From NCBI GenBank assembly GCA_023376005.1, contig CM042152.1, positions 71,266,571 through 71,330,570 on the forward strand: DNA of 64,000 bases, given 5' to 3'. Made by a program: the position numbers and the translations under genes. The stretch is from Doryteuthis pealeii (taxonomy: Eukaryota > Mollusca > Cephalopoda > Myopsida > Loliginidae). The notes under the pieces were generated by a model. That model saw only the letters and a program-made list of their open reading frames with translations. It did not search any database and was not told the origin of the DNA. Positions within the stretch are counted from its first letter, which is position 1, and each line of letters starts with the position of its first letter. Positions 32,383-45,364 of this stretch are shown one piece after another.

Positions 32383-33622
32383 ATGTTGTCAAAGATGGAA
32401 CGTGTGTTGAGAGACCTCGCCAATGAAGCTTCTATTCCCAAGTTTCATACAATCAAGAAAGCTTGTCTTGATGCCTTAGGTAAGAGTTTGAATAATAATA
32501 AAAAAAAACATTTTCTCGGTTTAACCATATTGTTATTGTTAAAAATGATTTATTAGATCGAAGGTGCGAAACGTCGCCTATTTTATGTTGTGTTTGTTTA
32601 ATTGATAATAATTGAAAGGTAAATAGTAATAAATAAGTTGAAGGTTGCATTAAGTGTTAATTTAAATTAAGATTTATACTTAGTCGAATTTTTTAATTGA
32701 CAACGGAAAAAACAGTTACTAAGAAAAAAAATAATTGACAATAATCACCGAAATATTTTCATACATAAATATATATATTTATTATTTTTTTACTTCGTTT
32801 TTTTTTCAGTGATTGACATTTGATTATTTTGTTTTTAGTTTTTGCAAAATAACGATAAAAGCCAATGGAATAATTTTTTTTAAATAACTTGCATATTGCA
32901 ATGAATCTCGCATAAATGTAAATAAAATGATGTTGGCTTTTTTATTATATTTAAAGAAAGAAAAAAAAATCAGTGATTCATTTAATAATTTTTATTATAA
33001 GTACTAAAAAATGATATACTTGTTCCCGCTCTATTTATATTTTTAAATAAATATGAACTGATTATTTATTTATTTAGCATATTGAAAGTCATAGGTTTCA
33101 AATTAGATAATAATAAAAACTTCAAATTATGTTTTGAATTTATTCATATTTAATGTTTTTACAATCTCAGAAAAAGAGATTATAGCAAAAAATATGTCTC
33201 GTGTGTAAAAGTAATCCATTTTAAATTTGAGACATAAATTTGCTTAATTATGTAGTATGTCTACTTTAAAACTTTTCCCCGTTTTTTAATGGCATCAAAT
33301 TTGCAACCTGTCGAATTATTTCATTATCAAAAAAACAAAAAACAAAAAAATTATTTCGAATGATCACTCAGATAAGATGGACAATCGCTTTCACTTTGAT
33401 CAAAACTAACATTTCTTTTCTTTTTTCTTACTGAATATTGGATGACAATATTTTCAATTGATTCTGTTGACGTAATTGTTAAAAAAATAATAATAAACAC
33501 ACCTCCCTATTTAATGAATAATATTTTACTTCCCACCTCTAAGGCTCGTAATTTTTTTTAAAAGTTAAAAAAAAAAACTGAATTGGAATCCAAATTATTA
33601 TGAAATAATATCTATTTATATT

Positions 33623-33695
<73 letters not shown>

Positions 33696-34122
33696 CACAC
33701 TTCATCATTTACTGTTCTTTGATAGCTGCATAAAAAAAAGGAAAAAAAGAAAACAGTTGCTTTCGATTCCTAGGTATGAATCATCATCACTTCGGAATGG
33801 GTATGGTTTTATGGTTTTGTCCATGGAAAAAGAGCACGCGAAAAACAGGAATATAAGTGTCAAGAATCCCTGTTTGAAATAAATAATTCCATATTGTCGG
33901 CATTATAGTGTCAGTATTTGATTATTAATCCATGAAATTAAAGTTGACAAAGTGATGGTTAGAAGGAAGTTAAGTAGGAGGGAAAAACAAATAATTTTAA
34001 GGGGTCTATTAAAGAAATTTTATTTTTTATTTTATTTTAGGGTCAACATTTGACATTCCATATGTTTGTTCTTAAAAGTTTTTTGTTTTCAGTTAATTCA
34101 GAAAATCTTGATAATATTCTTC

Positions 34123-34155
<33 letters not shown>

Positions 34156-34511
34156 GTGTTTTCCTTGATATTCTAGTTTGTATGTATACTCATGGAGCCG
34201 AGTTTATATCTTGAACCTGGGGCTGCCATAGTGATGTGATGGGTTTAATTGGTGGATATTGAGTTATTATTATTATTATTATTATTTGAATTCTCACAAA
34301 AATAGTGGTTTCACTAAGGCCCGGGTGACAGCAAGTCTACTCAGCTATGCAGGACTCTTATGAGTATTATTAATTACCGATCTCAACAGTGCTGTGGTCT
34401 AGACTATCAAATTTCTTCTACGAATTTTTAGTCACTATATTCTCTTTTATAGTTTTTTTTATTTTATTGTTTCTAGTTCTCAGACTATGAGTGGTATTAC
34501 CGTCAACTTTA

Positions 34512-34544
<33 letters not shown>

Positions 34545-35048
34545 ATTGTGGGAGAAAGATCAAAATTGGAAAAATGGTGGGGTAGATGATTCTGTGGTTT
34601 ACAAAGATGAAATATCAAAAACCTTCAATATTGTTTATTGTTTATAAATTATGTCTGTAAATTTAAAACATTAAAATTGATTTTATTAGACTGTAATAGT
34701 TAATCTTTGGAAAATTATTTTTACTGTTCATTTTTCAGTTCTGGGATAATAAATTGAAATATATTTCAAATTAAAACAAAAACAAAACAAACAAAAAACT
34801 CTAAAAACTGTTTAGGTATTTATACTTCTAAGGTACTGTTTTTTTTCTTTTTTTTTTGTTTACTAGTATATTTGGTTTTGCAAGAAAATCAATAAAATGT
34901 TGAGCTTAGAATATAGATTTTGTATATTATTGGTGGATACAAATTTATCATTAGATATCTATCCCACACACATCCATAAGACATGGTACATTTCAGGCCA
35001 TATGTCTGACTGATACATTTTTCTGCTGTCAATTAAGGTTACATTTTT

Positions 35049-35091
<43 letters not shown>

Positions 35092-38000
35092 CTGCTACAC
35101 TTTGTCTAAGTGTAACAATGTGAAAGTGTGTCACATAAGTATATTTAATGAGGAATGAAAATTGTACAAATTGCTAAAACAAAATTGTAGATGATTAGCA
35201 GATATCAGTAAATTGTGGATATAGAAAGTAGATTTTGAAGTTGAATGTGTAATCATTTTGTGATTTTTTTTTTACTATTCTCAGCTAAAATAAAACTACA
35301 TAAGTTAATCAATTCTTCATATCTTCTTGTTTTTAGTGTATAAAAGATTGACATTGCATAATTTGCAATATGGTCAGATTTAGTTTTTATTTCCCTACAT
35401 GATTTTAACCCGTTCATTCTCAGTAACTATAATAGTTTTTTGAAGTAATAAAAAAAAAATTAAAATTACTATTTTTTAAATTTCTATTTCTTTAATTTAA
35501 TATTTTTAAAAATAAATTTAACAGTAAACAAAAATAAAACAAATAAATGTAAGAAAAAATGTATTTACCCAATACCTCCACATAATTAGGATGCAACACA
35601 AAGCCAATTTTTAAGCAGTTTAAAAGGTTTGAATTCAGAGTTTTTCTTCATCTAGATCAGTTTGGCATACCAAGGTTAAAGAGCCCAGTCTGCCCTAATA
35701 TTTACCCATAGCTGGAGGGATAATAGCTGGATTCATACTTTTCCCAAGGGCATTAGCTCTATGTAAAATGCAAACAGCCTCATCCAGGATTTGAACCCAG
35801 GTCTCTGTTAAACTTCACTTAAGAAATTGACCTTTGTGTCACATTGAAGAGGGGTTAGTATAGTTAGTCAGTCATCTCTAGACAGTCCGATTTCAACATA
35901 TCATCTCCCCAGTATGGCTATGCTTAGCAATATATATATATATATATATATTAAAATTTGAAAAAACAAGTGTTCCGAAAATAGGATGAATTTATTTATC
36001 GATGTTTAAACATTTCAGTTTCTTTAAACCTTCATCAGGATGTATCTTGGGGTGAAGAAAATGATGGATGTTTTTATAGATGACAGGAGATGAAAATCTT
36101 TTTAGTTGTGTAACTGTATTTGTTCAGCGTTATATTTTTGAAAGACAAGTTGCGATCCACGCACGAAGATGTCATGATGCGTGACGCAACTCGAAGAAAT
36201 GCATTCAACAAAAGACAAGAAAAAGTAATAATGGACTGATTTTTATGAGAACAAAGGGAACAAAGTGGGAATGATAACTAAATAATTAAATATATATTTA
36301 TAATAGAAACCTGAAGAAGACCTGATGATACAATGTTCAAAATGTTATGATTATAATAACAACCAATATGTGGACACTAGTCCATCAGTGAATCTTGTTA
36401 TAATTCACCAAATGTTCACCCTTCTGTACAACTAAGACTCCACCATTTTTGGCCGGATTTCAACTAAATTTTCAGGAATTGTTAGTCATACCCAGAAGCA
36501 GATCTACTACTATGAAATTAAGTTTCAGGACACCTAATCTGGTGGGTCTCCAGAAATTATTTTATTTTATATTGCTTAAAAGATTTGGGTCTATTGTACA
36601 AGATAGGGATGTTGAAGAATGATGGTTGGTTGAGTATTGTTTCCTTGTATGAAATAAATGAAGAACAATTAACGATGAAGTTGTTGAAATTTTTGTGGAT
36701 ATAAGGTGTGTGCTAGACGCCCACTCTTATTTATAGACTGGGCGATAGTCATGTGACCATATTCTTGTCCAATCACTGGCAGTGCTCTGCTGCTGATATA
36801 TTGTCACTTATACCGGCTGTTCTAATCTTAGCTGCTCACAACTACTTGGATATTCGTGGACGACAGAACATAGGATTATATCACTGGACCTTTTACACTA
36901 CGTAGGATTCCAGAACTCACTTACCAAAGGATTCTATAACTCAGGACTTATTCCCTTACCAAAGGATTCTATAACTCCGGACTTACTTACTTATTTACTT
37001 TTAACTGGCCAAGGATGGCGGCCAGATACTTAACAGAAGTGATAACAAGAATATTTTATTGCCTGAGCAAACTTAATAGAAGAGTGGTGCACCTGAGCAC
37101 TGTACACAATAAATTTCATTATCATGACAAGAGATCCAAAGAAGAGCTTATAAATAGTTGTATAAGAGAAATGTCCTAACAAGAAAATAGTCTTTCAATT
37201 GATAAAGTCTTGAGGCTGCTGGTAAAAGGGGAAATTAGAAACACTTTGACTTTAATGCTTTCATTTTTATCCGAGTAGCACAGAGATCTATGCGGTAAAG
37301 TGAGGAGCTGATGGTAGGAATAATGCTCTACCTCAGATGCTAAAATAATCTTCTTGGTCTAGTGCTAGTGAAAAGGGGATAGACTCCTTTGCTGTCTGGC
37401 AGATACTGACATTAGGCCACCCCACTGACTTTACTTTTTACTTTACTTACATTGATTTAAAAAAATAAGAATTTTAATTTTAAAAAAAGTTTCTTATTAA
37501 GTAATAGAACATGTACTCTCAGTATATTCAGCTGGTTATTTCCTATAAGTCTAACATAAACAAAGGGGAGCCACTCTTGACTGATAAATTATCTATTTAT
37601 TTTCCCATTAAACTAACCTTAAACCCTAACCCCAACCTCGTCTTCTTTATTCCTAGTAGATCAATGAATAAATAAATAATTTATCAGTCAAGAGTGGTTC
37701 CCCTTTGTTTATGTTAGACTTAGGGGTAATTTATGAGGAAGTGCATCCTGGTCTCCTGCCTCAAAAACCGCTACTCGGTGACTATCAAAATAACAACCCC
37801 AGCTCGTCGTAATTCTTGTTTATTTATCGTAATTTGTCGTAATTCTTGTTTAGATATGAAGATGGATATATAGTTTTGAATAGACTGAGATAGATAGATA
37901 AACAAACAAAATAATATAGATAGATACGAAAAAATGGAGATAGATATTTTCGACAAGTAAATGTATTTGGGGGGGGGGTCGCTTCTTTTTTTGTCGTAAT

Positions 38001-40129
38001 TCTTGTATATTTAAATTAAAAACAAGACATTAAACAAACATGAATAAAAAAGAATCTTAGTATTTAAAGTAATATAGATAAATATGAACAAATTGAGATA
38101 GATAGATGGATAGTTTTGAATAGACTGGGCAGCAACACTTGAGGCAGGAGACCAGGACGCACTTCCTCATAAATTACCCTTATAGGAAATAACCATTCAG
38201 CTTATACATTGATCTTTAGCATTCAAAAGTGATTGAGACATTTACTCTTGTGTTTCAGGTTTCTTTCTGTAAAAACCAGCAGTAATCACCCATCATATTT
38301 GGGTTGAAGCACCTTTGATATCTCAGTTTCCATCACCAAAATATATTCATGTAACCTTTCTCCATGCTCATCACAATAACATCAGTTTAACAATCATGGG
38401 TTCCAATCTCATATACAGTACAAAACTGTATCATTACAATCATTTTAAACAGGTAAATTCTTCATTAATGGACCCTATCTAGTAATACCATGTCCAGGTT
38501 AAGTAAGGGTAACCTGAAGCCAAACTTTTTAGACCTTATTTTTCTGATGCAGGTATCACTGGGAAACAAGAAAAGTTTTGGTAAATGGACCAGGCTTTGG
38601 GTTACCCATACCATGCAGAGATGCTGATAGGTACACATCATACGTCCCTGACACACAAAAATCTTAAAGGATGCAGTAAAATCATATCCATGCATCACAA
38701 TGTTTTTCTTTTTTCTTTCCCCACCATTTCAAGCTAACTGTAAATACATTTCAATAGTTTCTTAGAAATGAATTAGACAGGATAGGTTACAAGGTAGGAG
38801 TTAGATGGCTTTAGTTATTTCCCCAGATCATAAATAAAAACCCTACAATCTATTTGGAAATTTTAGTTGGGACCCATAAATTTTCCCGGGGACTCATTCA
38901 AATAAAATATGTGTGTCCCAGGACGCACCAAATCAAAAAGCTATCAGCCTCACTGCCATGCTACACTCTATGTCAAAGTGGATCTGGGAATAATTGCAAT
39001 GAAAGGGTGACACCACACTCTCCAGAACCTCACAACCACATGCTGTTTAGTGTCATAACCAGGGCACCCCCCTTCTTTCTTTTTTTTTACCCATCTGCAG
39101 AGATTGCAGTCAGCATATTCTACACCCTGCTGATAGGATGATGAAATATATTTTGTGAGCTTTTTATTTACTTCATAGTTTCCATCTAAGATTGATGTTA
39201 ATGATAAAGAAAATTCCTTGTTTAAGGATTCCCAATTTTCAAACTTTGTAATTCAAATTTGATGTTAAAAGTTTCTTTACAAATTCTGTGTAATAATTAA
39301 TTTCAATAAATTATCAACTTTTTAATTTAGTAACATATTTTTGAATTCTTTGCACCTTGAGAATATTGATTTTTTATAATGTTTAAAATACAAAATTAAA
39401 TATCGAGGCAAATATTTTGAAATGAATAATTGATTGAATAATCTGACAGATCTTTTTACACTGAGAATGTTTTTATTTAGTCTTTATTTTATCAATTTTT
39501 TAAAATAAAGACTAAAACTGAAAACTTTTTTCCTTCTAAAAAAAATCGACATTAAAATCTATAATCCTTTATCTGGTTCATTGATTTACAAAATAACAAA
39601 AAGAGGCCATCTTGTTTATGGATTTGTCAACAGAAATCCACATTGGATTTAATGTTTTTTTATCTTTGTATTTCTTCTCTTGTCCTTCATATATATATAT
39701 ATATATATATAATCCAAAAGTCCAGAGAAGAAATCTTCCTTATGACATAGGAGTTTTTTTAAACAACCTGTCACAGTTTGAGAGCTCAATGTGTGCTCTT
39801 ATTGTTAGAGTCACAGAGCAAATTTATAAGTAAAGAAATAACAAAAGACTTAGAGATTTTGCATTATAGCCTATATACTCCCCGAAATAGGATATATTTT
39901 AAAAAATATTTTAAAAATATAACAAACACAGGATGTTATGATCAGGGGAAACAAATGTTATATGTAAATACTTAAGCATTTCGGTATATTGTACCATCTT
40001 CAGGACACTGTTAAGTAATGTTTATGTGAGGGACAAAATGAAAGATGTTAAGTGTATAGTGAATGTGTGAATATGATGTTATTAACCATTAATTTTCATA
40101 TGCACGTTTGTTTACGAAAGCCAATGACG

Positions 40130-40171
<42 letters not shown>

Positions 40172-41891
40172 TTTCAATTAGAAAGAAAAACTTAACAAAT
40201 TGTTATAAATTTATTTCAACCAGTAACTCAATAAATCAGCCTAGTCTAGAATGTGTTCTGTCACACCCAGTTTTGTCAGATAGCCATTACATAATAACCA
40301 AGAAAACACAATATAACAACAAACTTAGAGAATTATTTAGAAGACAAAAGTACATAAACAAATCACACAACAGACTATAACCAAAAATACATTTTCAATA
40401 TGTCTGTTAAAAAATTAATTATAAAAGGTGACAATAAATTGTTTACTATATTTACCCAACCCCTCCGCATGAGTAGGATGTAACACAAGATCAATTTCTT
40501 AAGTGGTGTTTAACAGGTTTAAATTCAGAGTCATCCTTCTCCTAGACTGGTTGTCTAATTTAGGTTAAAGAGCCCAGTCTGACCTACTATTTACTCATAG
40601 CAGGAGGGAGAATAGTTAGATTCATACCTTTCTTAAGGGTATTATTGCTATGTGTAATGCAAATTGCTTCATCTAAGATTTGAACTCTGGCCACCATGTC
40701 CATTTCCCGTGATGCTATCCATTACACCATGAGTGTATCCATGTAATAAGGTTTAATTCCAGATGTACAATTTCTTTGTAAAGATTAACAAAACTAGTAT
40801 TATATGCTATAGTTTATATAACTAGTCTGATTATTATTTAACTATGAAGAATTAACTCATCCAAGATTTTAACTTGGGTTACTAAGTCCATTTCTTATGA
40901 CAATAACCATTACACCACAGGCATCTCCCTGTGATTATAACAAGATGAAGATAATAGTCTGTAAATGTAATGTAAATAATAACACTTCATCTCAGAAATT
41001 CAGACAGGAATAATATTTCTTTATAATTACTTTTTAATTATTCTCAACAAGTTTAGAGCTTAGGTCATCATGAGTAGAAAGTTTTTTTTCTGTACAGTTT
41101 ATAAATTGATATAGCACAAAAGAAGCAGCAAAAAATAAGCCTACAATGTGGCATAATCATGCATTAAATGATGGTCTGGTTTCTTTGTTTAATGGCATAT
41201 CAACCTTCATGAGTTATTTAATGCCAAAGCCATTTTTTTTTTTAGAAGAACAGTAATGGTACTATTTAACTCATAGATGGAGGAATGAGGGGGTTCATAC
41301 CTTTACCCATGAGTATTAGTTCAAAAGTTAATATAATGGCACAACTGGAGTTTGAACTCACTCACCACAATGTTGTTGACCAGCATTTTAGCCACTTCAC
41401 CACAGGGACTTAAATGAGGATTGCTTTTAATATTCAATTGTCTTTGAACTGTCCGTATCATCATATTGAAAAAAATTGATCTATACAAAATTACTGATTG
41501 TTTTCTCTTTTTTTATTTCCATCTTTATCATTTCATTGGAATTCTTATTTATTTATTTATCTATTCATTTATTTATTTTTAGAAGCTGTTCTTATTTTAT
41601 GAAACAAATAAGAGAAAATTAGATATTGGCAGTTTTTTTTTCTCCCTTCTCTCTGATACTGTAGGTATTTCTGAATAGTTAATTCTATGACATTGATTAT
41701 ATTACGCAGACATATTATTAGGTTTGTACTTATTCAGTGATTTTTATTGTTTGTTTTTTTTAAGTGATTTTCTTTGTTACTCTATAAGGTTCTTTCATTT
41801 TGATTTGTTTTCTTCTGTCTTCATGAATACCAATAAGAAATTTACCCAGCTAAGATTAATCACAATCTGGACAATGCTGTGTGTATGTATG

Positions 41892-41936
<45 letters not shown>

Positions 41937-43925
41937 AGTAAACAAACAGACGATGTTTGTGATATGGCTATTTTCAGCCGACAATATTTGGGAGAATATG
42001 TGTTTTAAATGAAGTCGAACCTAATTTTATGAAAGTTAATTAATTAATAATTAATTAATTAATTAGGCGGGATTACCTATTAAATTTAAGGCTAAACAAA
42101 TCGAGAAAAATCAATCTCTGTATGTACGTTTCGGCCTATTAGGCCTCATCAGCAGAGCTATAGATACAAAGACCGCCCCGTGTGTGATTCGAAACCTGAT
42201 TGTCAAGCTGACTGTCAAGCGTCTTAAACACCACACCAAACGGACTTAGCAGATTTCTTCGTTTTGTTAAGGAGTAGGTATTTACATTTTCATAAAATTA
42301 GGTTCGACTTCATTTAAAACACATATTCTCCCAAATATTGTCGGCTGAAAATAGCCATATCACAAACATCGTCTGTTTGTTTACTTCTCGTAAGTTCGTG
42401 TAGAGGTCACTTAAGAGGAATGTAAATACCTACTCCTTAACAAAACGAAGAAATCTGCTAAGTCCGTTTGGTGTGGTGGTAAAGACGCTTGACAGTCAGC
42501 TTGACAATCAGGTTTCGAATCACACACGGGGCGGTCTTTGTATCTATAGCTCTGCTGATGAGGCCTAATAGGCCGAAACGTACATACAGAGATTGATTTT
42601 TCTCGATTTGTTTAGCCTTAAATTTAATAGGTAATCCCGCCTAATTAATTAATTAATTATTAATTAATTAACTTTCATAAAATTAGGTTCGACTTCATTT
42701 AAAACACATATTCTCCCAAATATATATATATATATGACAAAATTATATGAAAATAAATGTACTGTATTATTTTGAAGCATGAAAAAATAAAAATAAAATT
42801 TAAAATGCAAATTTAAAATCCAAATTTTAAAAGTTTTTATTTTTATTCTTTGAGGCTTCAAAAGAAATCTAGTACATTTATTTTTATATAACTTTGTCAT
42901 TTAATACTTGAAGCATACACAGGATCCTCATATTTAAAATATATATATATAGAGAGAGAGAGAGATTGTTGTAAATCCAACAAGAGAAAAGTAGATGTTT
43001 TATGATAAAAAGGGTCCACAAAGTTGTTTGAGATTTTTTTTCCTATTTCAGTAGGTGCAAAAATATGGAACACTTCATGAACATATATATTAATATTGAT
43101 AATATACTTTGCTATAACTATAAATAAAGAGTGCTCAATATTGGTGATAAAGAATATGTATCTAAGTCAGACATAGTAAGTGGCACTTGGTAATGGTCAG
43201 TTTCTTGCCTATTCAATCATGATCCAATGATCACATAGGCAAAAAACTGTCAGTTACCAAATGACATTGACTTTATGTCTACGCTATCCTAATTTATATA
43301 TACTAGCAAATATATGCACCCTCCGGGTGCCAGTATTTAAGTTTAAATGTAATAAAATATTAGATTAAATCAGAAAGACTAATGAAACTGAAGAATCCAG
43401 ATAAAAAGATTTGAAACGGAGGGGGTATAATCGGAAAATAGAACAACTGAAACTTACTCTTTCATCACTTCCGTTTTTCAATGCTAAATTTTCCTAATTT
43501 AACTATTTAGTTAAAATAGGAAGTAAAGAATAAAATTACAGTTATTTCTTCTTGTTAATGAATTTCTTTTAGGATTTATTGAAGAGATTTTTACTCATAT
43601 TCATTAAGATAAAACCAAACAATTAGAAATCAATAATACCAAGCACATATTTATTAAAATCAGTTTTTTTAATATCAATATGCAAATTAGCTTTACGTTT
43701 ACACTGAAAACTGGTATTTTGTTGTATATATAAATACAATTGCATGTTATTAGTATTTAGGTGAGGCCAACAGTATTAATAATGTCAGACAGTTTTATTA
43801 TTAATTGAGGTTTAAATAGAAATAGAATCCTGGAGAATGTGACGTAAATAACTAAGGGAATTGTGACTTGAGTAGTAATATAGTTTCGGTTACAGACAGA
43901 AAAACACACAATCTCCATTATAATA

Positions 43926-43970
<45 letters not shown>

Positions 43971-44872
43971 TGTTATGGTGTGAATAAAAATGAATATGGT
44001 CATTTTTATTTGTGGCTTTGTGGTAAAATTTAAATTTTAATTGGTTGTTATTATTTATCAATAGTATATTTCTAAAAGCTCTAAGATAAAAAAAAACAAT
44101 TTTAGAGCTCTTAAAGATATACTATTGATAAATAATAACAATCAATTAGAATTTAAAGTTTACCATATATAACACATCATTCAATAAAATGTGAGCAAAC
44201 GTGGCACCCACTTTGAACACAGCTTTCTCATTGACAAATGTTCATGCAAAATAGTGAATACACTGCCTTCTGATATCTTCAATTCCTCTGCTATCTCACG
44301 GAACTTCAATTTACGATCAACCAAAAGCAGTTTGTGGAGTTTTTTGGTATTTTCCTGGACAACTGCCGAATTTGGGTGACCTGAGCATTCAGCATCATTT
44401 ATGTCTGTATGACTGCATTTAAAGTCAGCATATCACCTCTTAACCATTGTTTCCAATGGAGCAGAGTTTGAATAACACTTATCAAACCATTGCTTTGCTT
44501 GAACAATATTTTTTCCCATCAGACAACAATGCTTTATCTACACACAAAATTCAGATTTTTCCATTGTTTTGAAAATTTGCAACAGTAGCTTCACTTTAAT
44601 TTGTAAACTAATAATCTGATTGGGCTCAAATTTTGACATTTGCCATTTAAAGGTTAGTACTTTATAAAAATCATATGGATTTTTTAATTAGTCGTGCCAT
44701 CTATGTCAGGTCTGGGACTTATTGAGTGAAGTGTTATTCTCTCCCAGTAAAGTAGACTGGGCTTCTTAACCTTGTTTAGGCAACTAGTCTAGAAGAAAAA
44801 CGTTGAATTAAAACCTGTTAAACTTCACATAAGAAATTGACCTTGTGTCACATCCTACTCATGCAAGGGATT

Positions 44873-44914
<42 letters not shown>

Positions 44915-45316
44915 TTATGACAACCTTGTGTTGATTAGCACTATTTTGTTTACTCCATTTGCTCACTTTGTCTGTCTGTTTGTCATTTGAATAGATATTT
45001 AAAACGTTTTCATTATTATCATTATACTAGATAGGCCAATTAATAACTATACACCATCTATTTTTCAAGTGAAAAGCAAAATTTGGATACCTCTCATTTG
45101 AAATCACAAACTAAAAAAGATTATTGAGAAAGTCTGTACATTGAGCTTTCTTTTTTTTTTCTTTTATTTAAGGCTTAACTCCATTGCATACTTAATAGAC
45201 CAAATCAAATTATAAACACAAATTTTATGATTTACTTGAGAAACCTCACATCATGTGACCCACTTGCAATGGTTTGGAACCAAACCTGCAATATCTCATA
45301 TGTATGTCAATATTTG

Positions 45317-45364
<48 letters not shown>

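Noticed and set aside
33624..33692. CT tract as a regulatory GAGA-type element
   Set aside because: A pure microsatellite in an intron; nothing else supports a regulatory role.
44191..44379. Plus-strand 62-codon frame
   Set aside because: Antisense to a clear mariner transposase N-terminus on the minus strand.
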